Source of the DNA: an uncultured Limnohabitans sp.
Lineage (GTDB): Bacteria > Pseudomonadota > Gammaproteobacteria > Burkholderiales > Burkholderiaceae_C
Direction of reading: 5' to 3'
DNA: 6,112 nt
Assembly: GCF_937889215.1 (NCBI RefSeq)
Contig: NZ_CALBEX010000422.1
Location: forward strand, 1-6,112
Of the stretch, positions 1 to 6,090 are shown piece after piece. How positions within the stretch are numbered: position 1 is the first letter of the stretch; every line of letters begins with the position of its first letter. The notes beneath the pieces are model-generated. The model saw nothing but the letters and a program-made list of their open reading frames with translations. It was not told the origin of the DNA and did not search any database. Position numbers and translations under genes: made by a program.

Positions 1-724
1 GGCCTTTGTGGAAGACCGGGGTTTCCGGTGAGTTGAGGTATTTGGGCGTGCCTGAGCCGATCACCCGCCCGCCAAAGCCGATGCACTCGCCTTTGATGTT
101 GCGGATCGGGAACATGATGCGGTCGCGAAAACGGTCGTAGCGTTTGTCGTCTTCTTCGTTGACGATCACCAGGCCCGATTCGGCCAGGAGCGGGTCGTCG
201 TATTTGGGGAAGATGCTGGCCAGCGAGCGCCAACCTTCGGGCGCATAGCCCAGGCCAAAGCGCTTGGCGATCTGGCCCGACAGGCCCCGGCCCTTGAGGT
301 AGTCGATGGCGTGCGGGGTGATTTTGAGCTGGTCGCGGTAAGCGTCACCGGCTTTTTCGAGCACATCGCTCAGGCTGTCTTGTTTGGCCTTGGCGGCGGC
401 GGCTTTGGCGCGGTCCTCGGGCGATTGTTGTTCTTCGGGCACCACCATGCCGGTTTGCTGGGCCAGGTCCTTCACGGCTTCGATGAAGGTCATGCCCGCG
501 TGCTCCATCAAGAAGCCGATGGCATTGCCGTTTTTGCCGCATCCAAAGCAATGAAAAAACTGCTTGGTGGGGCTGACGCTGAAGCTGGGGGATTTTTCGC
601 CATGGAAGGGGCACAGGCCCATGAAGTTGGCGCCGCCTTTCTTGAGCTGCACGTACTTGCCCACGATGTCGACCACGTCGACGCGGGACAGCAACTCCTG
701 GATGAAAGACTGGGGGATGGCCAT
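1..724 (-). CDS. dnaG: DNA primase DnaG, N-terminal part (3' end outside window)
   Basis: DnaG makes the short RNA primers for lagging-strand and initiation synthesis at the replication fork, working with the DnaB helicase. The reading frame starts at the ATG at 724-722 (protein begins MAIPQSFIQELLSRVDVVDI) and stays open for 241 codons to the window edge. Residues 38-62 form the CHC2 zinc-binding domain: C38, H41, C59 and C62, within CPFHGEKSPSF and FFHCFGCG. Residues ~96-125 are an alanine/lysine/glutamate-rich linker. The start of the catalytic core follows, with the family motif RYDRFRDRIMFPIRN at 195-209 and NSPETPVFHKG at 231-241. The TOPRIM acidic residues and the DnaB-binding C-terminus would lie beyond the edge; the usual family length is about 600 residues or more. 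No good Shine-Dalgarno precedes the ATG (upstream bases are AATAGCCCTCTT). The start is set by alignment with the conserved primase N-terminus. The gene is divergent from the acyl-CoA synthetase. Identification is firm. Confidence 0.97.
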   Translation of the reverse strand, partial: MAIPQSFIQELLSRVDVVDIVGKYVQLKKGGANFMGLCPFHGEKSPSFSVSPTKQFFHCFGCGKNGNAIGFLMEHAGMTFIEAVKDLAQQTGMVVPEEQQSPEDRAKAAAAKAKQDSLSDVLEKAGDAYRDQLKITPHAIDYLKGRGLSGQIAKRFGLGYAPEGWRSLASIFPKYDDPLLAESGLVIVNEEDDKRYDRFRDRIMFPIRNIKGECIGFGGRVIGSGTPKYLNSPETPVFHKG

Positions 725-852
725 AAGAGGGCTATTTTCGCCGATAAGGACGGTTCATTCCGTGCGGGTTTCGGGGCAAACCAGCATGGATTTCAGCGCG
801 AGGTCAGGCAAACTGATCAACATCCAACCGTCAGCCGAAACAGGACCTGTTC
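725..852. other. Divergent intergenic region between dnaG and the acyl-CoA synthetase gene
   Basis: These 128 bp must hold the 5' signals of the synthetase gene and at least part of those for dnaG. I could not pick out a convincing sigma-70 promoter with good -35 and -10 boxes and 16-18 bp spacing on either strand. The only clear features are the SD-like AGGA at 842-845 and the inverted repeat around it. No small ORF or RNA gene is supported here. Confidence 0.6.
839..851 (+). promoter_or_regulatory. Ribosome binding site of the acyl-CoA synthetase gene inside a short inverted repeat
   Basis: AACAGG (839-844) and CCTGTT (846-851) are perfect reverse complements around the central A845. The AGGA at 842-845 is the likely Shine-Dalgarno, 7 nt before the ATG at 853, and supports that start. 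In RNA a small 5-bp stem with a 3-nt loop could form and partly hide the SD. As DNA the 13-mer could be a protein-binding half-site pair. The SD is the more certain part; any regulatory role for the repeat is inference and may be chance. Confidence 0.5.
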
Positions 853-2511
853 ATGACCGATACCAAAGTCAGCATCTTTGACCAAGACTTGCCCCAAACC
901 CCCGCCAACCATGCGCCGATTTCGCCGCTGAGTTTCATCGAGCGCACGGCCGAGGTGTACCCCCACCGCCTGGCCATCGTGCACGGTGATTTGCGCCAGG
1001 ACTGGGCCACCACTTACCGCCGAACCCGCCAACTGGCCAGTGCGCTCACGCAGGCGGGCATTGGCAAAAACGACACGGTGGCGGTGATGCTGCCCAACAC
1101 GCCGCCCATGGTAGAGGCGCACTTTGGCATCCCCATGGCAGGGGCAGTGCTCAATGCGATCAACACCCGGCTGGACCCGGAGACCGTGGCCTTCATGCTC
1201 GACCACGGCGAGGCGAAGGCCGTGATCGTGGACCCGGAGTTTTCTAGCGTGATGAAAAAAGCGCTGGCGCTGCGCCAGTCCACCCGGCCCATGTTGGTGA
1301 TCGATGTGGAGGACGCGTTGTACACCGGTCCCACCGAAAATCTCGGCGATCTGACGTACGAAGCCTTTGTGGCCCGCGGCGAAGCCGACTTTGCCTGGAG
1401 CTTGCCTGCCAACGAATGGGACGCGATTGCCCTGAACTACACCAGTGGCACCACCGGCAACCCTAAGGGCGTGGTCTACCACCACCGGGGGGCGGCCACC
1501 AATGCGATCTCCAACATTCTGGAATGGGACATGCCCAAGCACGCGGCCTATTTGTGGACGCTGCCCATGTTCCATTGCAATGGCTGGTGCTTTCCGTGGA
1601 CGGTGGCGGCGCGTGCTGGCGTGAACGTGTGTTTGCGCAAGGTGGATGCGCAGGCCATGTTCGATGCCATGCGCGACCATGGTGTCACGCATTACTGCGG
1701 TGCGCCCATCGTGCACGGCTTGCTGGTCAATGCCCCGGCGGCCATGAAGGCGGGGGTGCCTGCGGGCATCAAGGCCATGGTGGCGGGCGCTGCGCCCCCG
1801 GCCTCGATGATCGAGGGCATGGAGCAGATGGGTTTTGATTTGACCCATGTGTATGGCCTGACCGAGGTCTATGGCCCGGCCACGGTGTGCCCCAAACATC
1901 CCGAGTGGGGTGCGCTCGACATCGGCGATCGGGCCCGGCTGAACGCCCGCCAGGGTGTGCGCTACCACCTGCAGCGCGATGTGCGAGTGCTCAACCCTGA
2001 AACCATGCAGCCCGTGCCACAAGACGGCGAAACTATGGGTGAGATCATGTTCAAAGGCAACATCACCATGAAGGGCTATCTGAAAAATCCCAAGGCCACG
2101 CAAGAGGCTTTTGCAGGTGGCTGGTTCCACAGCGGTGACCTGGCGGTGCAGTACCCGGACGGTTATTTCAAGATCAAGGACCGCAGCAAGGACATCATCA
2201 TTTCGGGCGGCGAGAACATTTCATCGATCGAGGTGGAAGACGTGCTGTACCGCCACCCGGCTGTGCTGGCAGCCGCCGTGGTAGCCAAGCCCGATGCGCG
2301 CTGGGGCGAGACGCCTTGTGCCTTTGTGGAGCTGAAGGCCGACGCCGAGGTCACGGCCGAGCAGATCGTGGCGCATTGCAAGCAGCACTTGGCGGGCTTC
2401 AAGGTGCCGCGTGCGGTGGTGTTTGGTGAGCTGCCCAAAACCAGCACGGGCAAGATTCAGAAATTTGAGTTGCGCAAGCAAGCGGGGTCGGCTGCGGCGA
2501 TTGACCTGTGA
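853..2511 (+). CDS. AMP-forming acyl-CoA synthetase (ANL superfamily, AAE/DmdB/AlkK-like)
   Basis: This enzyme activates a carboxylic acid with ATP to an acyl-adenylate, then forms the CoA thioester in the cytoplasm. The 552-residue protein has a complete adenylate-forming fold. The P-loop YTSGTTGNPKG is at 196-206, and LPMFHCNGWCFPW at 237-249 forms part of the acyl pocket side. The A5 motif YGLTEVYGP is at 334-342, GWFHSGDL with D429 at 423-430, and the hinge region KDRSKDIIISGGENIS at 442-457. The C-terminal PKTSTGKIQKFELR at 528-541 carries the expected catalytic lysine, K534. Length and N-terminus (ANHAPISPLSFIERTAEVYP) match the clade holding plant AAE/benzoyl-CoA ligase-like enzymes, bacterial methylmercaptopropionate-CoA ligase (DmdB) and medium-chain AlkK-type ligases. 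Substrate cannot be read from sequence: short/medium-chain fatty, branched or aromatic acids are all possible. The start is supported by AGGA 7 nt upstream. The gene is divergent from dnaG and convergent with the NUDIX gene (10-bp gap), so it is probably its own transcription unit. All catalytic motifs are intact. Confidence 0.93.
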   Translation: MTDTKVSIFDQDLPQTPANHAPISPLSFIERTAEVYPHRLAIVHGDLRQDWATTYRRTRQLASALTQAGIGKNDTVAVMLPNTPPMVEAHFGIPMAGAVLNAINTRLDPETVAFMLDHGEAKAVIVDPEFSSVMKKALALRQSTRPMLVIDVEDALYTGPTENLGDLTYEAFVARGEADFAWSLPANEWDAIALNYTSGTTGNPKGVVYHHRGAATNAISNILEWDMPKHAAYLWTLPMFHCNGWCFPWTVAARAGVNVCLRKVDAQAMFDAMRDHGVTHYCGAPIVHGLLVNAPAAMKAGVPAGIKAMVAGAAPPASMIEGMEQMGFDLTHVYGLTEVYGPATVCPKHPEWGALDIGDRARLNARQGVRYHLQRDVRVLNPETMQPVPQDGETMGEIMFKGNITMKGYLKNPKATQEAFAGGWFHSGDLAVQYPDGYFKIKDRSKDIIISGGENISSIEVEDVLYRHPAVLAAAVVAKPDARWGETPCAFVELKADAEVTAEQIVAHCKQHLAGFKVPRAVVFGELPKTSTGKIQKFELRKQAGSAAAIDL

Positions 2512-2521
2512 GGGGCGGCGC

Positions 2522-3070
2522 TCAGGCGATGTCGAAGGCGTGTGTGCTGAAGCGTCCTGCACGCCGGTCTGCAAAGTAATGCTCAAGCGTTTCCTTGACG
2601 GTGCGAAAGGCCAATTCGTCCCAAGGAATTTCTTCTTCTTTGAACAAGCGCGCTTCCATGGTCTCGTGTCCGGGGTCGAACACGTCGCTGGTCAGGCGGG
2701 CGCAGTAATACAAGTGCACCTGACCCACACGCGGCACGCTCATCACCGTGAGCAGGTCTTCCATGATGAATTGCGCACCGGACTCTTCGGTGGTTTCTCG
2801 GGCAGCGCCCTCAGAGGTGGATTCACCCAGCTCCATGAAACCTGCGGGCAGCGTCCACTTGCCTTTGCGCGGTTCGATGTTGCGTTTGCACAGCAACACC
2901 TGATCGCCCCAATGCGGCACTGTGCCCACCACGTTCAGGGGGTTTTCGTAATGAATCGTTTGGCAGGCGGTGCAGATGGCGCGTTCACGCACATCGCCAT
3001 CTGGGGGCAGGCCATAGGCCACGGGAGAGCCGCAGTCTCGGCAATGGCGGATGGCTTGTCGTTGGTACAT
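2522..3070 (-). CDS. NUDIX hydrolase with N-terminal zinc ribbon
   Basis: NUDIX enzymes hydrolyse nucleoside diphosphates linked to another moiety (such as ADP-ribose, NADH, FAD or damaged nucleotides) using Mg2+ or Mn2+. The 182-residue protein opens with a zinc-ribbon (C10-x2-C13 and C33-x2-C36). The Nudix fold follows, with the Nudix box at 77-99: G77, E83, R91, E92, E95, E96 and G98 are all present, so catalysis should be intact. Position 93 after RE is Thr, where a hydrophobic residue is usual. The architecture matches the short zinc-ribbon NUDIX proteins often annotated as ADP-ribose pyrophosphatase; it is too short for the NudC NADH pyrophosphatase architecture. The ATG at 3070 lies 6 nt after the dctM stop with no clear Shine-Dalgarno (upstream TATTATCCTGACGCCTT), so translation probably depends on ribosomes finishing dctM. 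It is the last gene of the TRAP operon and ends 10 bp from the convergent synthetase stop. Family is certain; substrate unknown. Confidence 0.93.
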   Translation of the reverse strand: MYQRQAIRHCRDCGSPVAYGLPPDGDVRERAICTACQTIHYENPLNVVGTVPHWGDQVLLCKRNIEPRKGKWTLPAGFMELGESTSEGAARETTEESGAQFIMEDLLTVMSVPRVGQVHLYYCARLTSDVFDPGHETMEARLFKEEEIPWDELAFRTVKETLEHYFADRRAGRFSTHAFDIA

Positions 3071-3076
3071 AAGGCG

Positions 3077-4399
3077 TCAGGATAATACTTTGAGGGCCAC
3101 CAGCGCGATGCTTGGGAAAAAGACGATGGCACAAATGCGAATCGCGTCTGAAGCCAAGAAAGGCAGGATGTACTTGAACGTTTCTTTCATGGGGACATCT
3201 TTGGCCATGCTGCTGATGATGAACACGTTCATGCCTACCGGCGGCGTGATCAGTCCCACTTCAACCACCATCAGTGCCAAGATACCAAACCAGATGGCTT
3301 TCGACTCGTTGTCCATGCCCCAGATGTCAATGCCCATGATGATCGGGAAGAACATCGGGACGGTGAGCAAGATCATGGACAGGCTGTCCATGATGCAACC
3401 GAGCAGAAGGTAAATCAAGATGATGGTGAAGACCACGGCCAGAGGCGGCAAATGCATGCCTACCACCCATTTGGCCAGTTCGGTGTTGACCTGGGTGAGT
3501 GCGAGGAACACGTTCAGCAAATCTGCGCCCAGCAAAATCAAGAAAATCATGCCGGTGGCACCCGCCGCACCGTACATGCATTGCAAAAAGCCTTTGCCCT
3601 TCAGACCGCCTGAAGTCCAAGCCACAAATGCAGTCGCCACGGTGCCGATCGAGGCGGCTTCAGTGGGTGTGAAGATGCCGCCGTAAATGCCGCCGATAAC
3701 GACAGCAAAAATCAGCAGTACCGGCCAAGTTTCGACGACGGCTTGTAATTTTTGGGGCCAAGTGTATTTGACGCCGCGTGGCGCATCTTGTGGGCTGACC
3801 CGGGCAATGATGCCGATCACCACCATGTAGCCAATCGCGGCAATGATGCCCGGAATGAATGCGGCCACAAACAGCTTGGCGATGTTTTGTTCGGTGATGA
3901 TCGCGTAAATGACCAAGGGAACCGAGGGGGGGATCAAGATGCCCAAAGTCCCGCCTGCGGCCACAACCGCCGTGGACAGACGCATCGAATAGGCGTTCGC
4001 TTTGAGCTCGGGCAAGGCCACCTGACCCATGGTGGCCGCTGTGGCCAAAGAAGAGCCGCAAATGGCGCCAAACCCGGCGCATGCCGTGACGGCCGCCATG
4101 GCCATGCCACCGCGCCAATGGCCGATGAAGGCGTTGCCCGCCTTGAACAAGGCCCGAGACAGCCCCCCGTGCGTTGCAAATTGGCCCATCAACAAGAATA
4201 GAGGGACCACAGAGAGGTCGTACACGGAATAACGTGTGTAGGCCGCTTGCTTGAAATAGTTGATCAAGGGGTCAACGCCCGCCACGGCCGCATAGCCAAT
4301 GGAGCCTGCCAGCAGCATGGCTGTCGCAATGTGGATGCGCATGGCCAGCATCACCAGCATGGCCAGAAACATCAGGCCACCCCATTCAATTCCAGTCAT
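3077..4399 (-). CDS. dctM: TRAP transporter large permease, DctM family
   Basis: This is the ion-coupled translocation subunit of a tripartite ATP-independent periplasmic transporter, in the inner membrane. The 440-residue protein is hydrophobic throughout, consistent with 11-13 membrane segments. It shows the family's conserved blocks: VVPLFLLMGQFATHGGLSRAL at about 64-84, GAICGSSLATAATMG at 111-125, GGTLGILIPPSVPLVIYA at 149-166 and GGIYGGIFTPTEAASIG at 236-252. The second-half counterparts are GCIMDSLSMILL at 334-345 and GLITPPVGMNVF at 382-393. The two IPP/TPP re-entrant-like blocks reflect the internal pseudo-repeat of the ion-transporter superfamily fold. Its ATG (4399-4397) overlaps the dctQ stop by 4 nt (ATGA), and GGAAAG at 4413-4408 lies 8 nt upstream as a moderate SD. 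Translational coupling to the small permease is likely. The symbol is family-level: the Dct name does not prove dicarboxylate transport. Confidence 0.96.
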   Translation of the reverse strand: MTGIEWGGLMFLAMLVMLAMRIHIATAMLLAGSIGYAAVAGVDPLINYFKQAAYTRYSVYDLSVVPLFLLMGQFATHGGLSRALFKAGNAFIGHWRGGMAMAAVTACAGFGAICGSSLATAATMGQVALPELKANAYSMRLSTAVVAAGGTLGILIPPSVPLVIYAIITEQNIAKLFVAAFIPGIIAAIGYMVVIGIIARVSPQDAPRGVKYTWPQKLQAVVETWPVLLIFAVVIGGIYGGIFTPTEAASIGTVATAFVAWTSGGLKGKGFLQCMYGAAGATGMIFLILLGADLLNVFLALTQVNTELAKWVVGMHLPPLAVVFTIILIYLLLGCIMDSLSMILLTVPMFFPIIMGIDIWGMDNESKAIWFGILALMVVEVGLITPPVGMNVFIISSMAKDVPMKETFKYILPFLASDAIRICAIVFFPSIALVALKVLS

Positions 4400-4944
4400 G
4401 ACCGCATCTTTCCAAAATCATTGCCAATGGCATAAAGGGCGCTGGCGCACAGCAAGGCAAAAGCCGCGACCATGGGCACATAAGTCCACCAAACAGGCAT
4501 TTCCAACAGCATGGAAGCGTCCATGGATTCGCGCAGCTCGAACAAGCCCAACCACATGCGCCAAGTCACCAAGCCTGCGATGGCGGCCATGATCAGGTTG
4601 GCAAAGGCATCGAGCCAGGCGATCAGGCGGGGCGAAGCACTGGTGGTGAAAAAGTCGACGATGACGTGGCCTTTGACCCAATGGGTGTAAGGCAAGCTCA
4701 GGCTCACGGCAATGGCGCTGAACATTTGCACCAGTTCGTAGTCGCCCAAAATGGGTTGACTGAAAAAGGTGCGCCCTGCAATGCTGATGATCGACATGAA
4801 GGCCATGGCGGTCAGGACCAAACCAGCGGCCACGGCCATGGTTTTGCAGAGGTATTCAAGCCCCACGCCAACCGGGCCTCTCGCTTGAGAATCTTCGTTC
4901 AGAACAAAATCAGCCAAGGGGACATCCTCAACGGGGTCAAACAC
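4396..4944 (-). CDS. dctQ: TRAP transporter small permease, DctQ family (GTG start)
   Basis: This is the small membrane subunit that docks to the large permease and is needed for transport. The 182 residues contain four hydrophobic helices at about 34-56, 69-86, 109-130 and 153-174. DctQ-type positions are visible: GRTFF at 57-61, LGDYELVQMF at 66-75, KGHVIVDFF at 91-99 and a Trp/Tyr-rich entry to helix 4 (VWWTYVP, 151-157). The ~30-residue hydrophilic N-terminal extension is acidic. The called start is a GTG (4944-4942) without a clear Shine-Dalgarno. The nearby ATG at 4948-4946 is in another frame and stops after three codons. An alternative in-frame GTG at Val27 has GAGAGG about 10 nt upstream and would still keep all four helices, so the start is uncertain. 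The gene lies between the terminator after dctP and the 4-nt overlap with dctM. The assignment to family is firm; the substrate is not known. Confidence 0.92.
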   Translation of the reverse strand: MFDPVEDVPLADFVLNEDSQARGPVGVGLEYLCKTMAVAAGLVLTAMAFMSIISIAGRTFFSQPILGDYELVQMFSAIAVSLSLPYTHWVKGHVIVDFFTTSASPRLIAWLDAFANLIMAAIAGLVTWRMWLGLFELRESMDASMLLEMPVWWTYVPMVAAFALLCASALYAIGNDFGKMRS

Positions 4945-4955
4945 ACATTGTCGCG

Positions 4956-4983
4956 AAAAAAAGGGGTGGCCAAGCCACCCCTT
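4956..4983 (-). terminator. Intrinsic (rho-independent) terminator between dctP and dctQ
   Basis: GGGGTGGC (4963-4970) and GCCACCCC (4974-4981) are perfect reverse complements around a 3-nt loop. Two flanking A-T pairs extend the stem to 10 bp (4961-4970 with 4974-4983). On the minus strand the stem runs into seven Ts (4962-4956). The stem starts 17 nt after the dctP stop codon, so it follows the binding-protein gene directly. Because dctQ and dctM have no obvious promoter of their own in the short gap, it probably acts as a partial terminator or 3' mRNA stabiliser, giving excess dctP transcript over the permease genes. Confidence 0.9.
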
Positions 4984-4999
4984 GTTACAAAGCAGCCAA

Positions 5000-6028
5000 T
5001 TACTTGGTGTATTGCTTGATCAGGTCTTGTGCAGACTTGAGCATACCGGCGCCATCCATGCCTTTTGCAGTCATGTCTTTGGCCCAGCTGTCATCCAAAG
5101 AGTCGGTGGCTTTGCGCCATTTTTCGAGCTCAGCCTTGGCGATGATGGAGATTTTCTGGTTTTTGGAAGCCTCGAAAATCTTTTTGCCCACCACGTCGTC
5201 GCCAGCTTGGGTTTTGCCCATGAAAGCGGAGAGATCGCTGCCAGAGTTCTTGTCGATGACCGCTTTCAGGTCAGCTGGCAAGGACTCGTATTTGGCTTTG
5301 TTCATGGGCAACACGAACACGGTGGTGTACAGCGCGTTGTAGCTGCGGTCGGTTTCGGCGGTGAAGTTGGTCAACTCATTGACCTTCAAACCGTGAGCCA
5401 CTTCGTAAGGGATCACAGCGCCATCAACCACGCCTTTGGACAGGGCCTCGGGCACTTGTGGCACGGGCATGCTGACCGGTGTGGCACCCAACATGGACAC
5501 CATTTTCACGATTTGACGTGTGGGGGCGCGGACCTTCAGACCCTTGAAGTCTGACATTTGGGTCAGTGCTTTGTTTTTGGTGTAAATGTTGCCTGGGCCG
5601 TGCACATGGATGGCGAGCATCTTGACGTCGCTGAAATCGTCCTTGGCATATTTTTGGCCATAGTCCCAAGCGGCGCGGCTGGTGGCTTCGGCGTTGGTCA
5701 TCATGAACGGAAGCTCAAACACTTCCAGTTTGTTCAGTTTGGCGGTGTAGGCTTGCAAGGTCCAAGCCACATCCACCACGCCGTCGACCACTTGCTTGTA
5801 CAACTGGGGTGGTGTGCCGCCGAGTTGCATGGATGGGAAAATATCGCATTTCAGGCGGTTGTTCGAATCTTTGGCAATGGCTTTGCACCAGTCACCCAAC
5901 ATGGTGGTGTGCTGAACCGATTGTGTGCCCAAAAAGTGGTGAACTTTGAGGGTGGTGGTCTGGGCTTGAGCGCCGAAACCAGCCAGCAGCAAGCCGGCGG
6001 CCACTGCGGTGTGTTTCAAAAATGTCAT
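5000..6028 (-). CDS. dctP: TRAP transporter periplasmic solute-binding protein, DctP family
   Basis: This protein captures the substrate in the periplasm and delivers it to the DctQM permease. The 342-residue length is normal for the family. Residues 1-22 form a Sec signal peptide: basic start (MTFLKH), hydrophobic core AAGLLLAGFGA, and likely cleavage after AQA at 20-22. Family features include GGTPPQLYKQVVDGVVDVAWT at about 70-90, ELPFMM at 105-110 and GLKVRAPT at 163-170. R167 is in the place of the conserved arginine that binds the substrate carboxylate in DctP proteins. VVDGAVIPYE (200-209) matches the usual GVVDG block after the PQVPEAL stretch. The mature protein has only two cysteines, C48 and C61, which could form a disulfide. 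The ATG is well supported by AAGGAG 8 nt upstream. It is the first gene of the operon, behind a putative regulated promoter. The ligand is probably an organic acid; a specific substrate cannot be named. The symbol is family-level. Confidence 0.96.
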   Translation of the reverse strand: MTFLKHTAVAAGLLLAGFGAQAQTTTLKVHHFLGTQSVQHTTMLGDWCKAIAKDSNNRLKCDIFPSMQLGGTPPQLYKQVVDGVVDVAWTLQAYTAKLNKLEVFELPFMMTNAEATSRAAWDYGQKYAKDDFSDVKMLAIHVHGPGNIYTKNKALTQMSDFKGLKVRAPTRQIVKMVSMLGATPVSMPVPQVPEALSKGVVDGAVIPYEVAHGLKVNELTNFTAETDRSYNALYTTVFVLPMNKAKYESLPADLKAVIDKNSGSDLSAFMGKTQAGDDVVGKKIFEASKNQKISIIAKAELEKWRKATDSLDDSWAKDMTAKGMDGAGMLKSAQDLIKQYTK

Positions 6029-6036
6029 ACCTTGAG

Positions 6037-6042
6037 CTCCTT
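6037..6042 (-). promoter_or_regulatory. Shine-Dalgarno of dctP
   Basis: The minus strand reads AAGGAG, 8 nt before the ATG at 6028. It is the strongest ribosome binding site among the minus-strand genes here and fixes the dctP start. This fits high expression of the binding protein relative to the permease and NUDIX genes, whose starts have weak or no SD. Confidence 0.85.
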
Positions 6043-6061
6043 AAATGTTGTCTCAGATGCA

Positions 6062-6090
6062 ATCATAAAACCAACCGAGCGGTCGGTTAA
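6062..6090 (-). promoter_or_regulatory. Putative sigma-70 promoter of the dctPQM-nudix operon
   Basis: On the minus strand, TTAACC (6090-6085) matches the -35 consensus TTGACA at four of six bases. TATGAT (6067-6062) matches TATAAT at five of six, and the spacer is exactly 17 bp. Transcription would begin near 6055, giving a 5' leader of roughly 25-30 nt that contains the AAGGAG ribosome site. The location immediately before the first gene supports it. The -35 box is imperfect, as expected for a promoter that is regulated. No mapping data are available. Confidence 0.6.
6073..6088. promoter_or_regulatory. Putative operator: 16-bp inverted repeat of TetR-repressor type
   Basis: AACCGAGCGGTCGGTT is self-complementary except for one mismatched pair (6079/6082). 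It is centred between 6080 and 6081 and overlaps the spacer and part of the -35 of the putative promoter. ACCG...CGGT palindromes of this size are typical binding sites of TetR-family repressors, many of which respond to acyl-CoAs, aromatic acids or drugs. A dimer bound here would block RNA polymerase. No regulator gene is in the window; it could be divergent just beyond position 6112. Palindrome seen directly; regulator family inferred. Confidence 0.6.

Noticed and set aside
311..856. Plus-strand open frame of 181 codons over dnaG
   Set aside because: It is antisense to an unbroken primase frame with CHC2 zinc finger and RFRDRIMFP motif, and has low-complexity composition.
817..2130. Long minus-strand open frame of 437 codons opposite the acyl-CoA synthetase
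   Set aside because: Its translation is rich in His, Arg and Gly with no recognisable domain, the typical product of the antisense frame of a GC-rich gene. The plus-strand frame has every catalytic motif of the ANL superfamily.
2505..2530. Possible bidirectional terminator between the convergent synthetase and NUDIX genes
   Set aside because: The 10-bp gap and its flanks are GC-rich but I found neither a convincing stem nor a T tract on either strand.
2411..3085. Plus-strand open frame of 224 codons opposite the NUDIX gene and the end of the synthetase gene
   Set aside because: The opposite strand encodes a full Nudix box and zinc ribbon. This frame overlaps the synthetase gene and shows no domain or suitable ribosome site.
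3660..4118. Second minus-strand frame (152 codons) within dctM
   Set aside because: Same strand but different frame from the well-conserved permease; His/Arg-rich with no membrane segments.
4982..5554. Plus-strand open frame of 190 codons opposite dctP
   Set aside because: It is a shadow of the dctP gene, begins inside the terminator region and shows no family resemblance.
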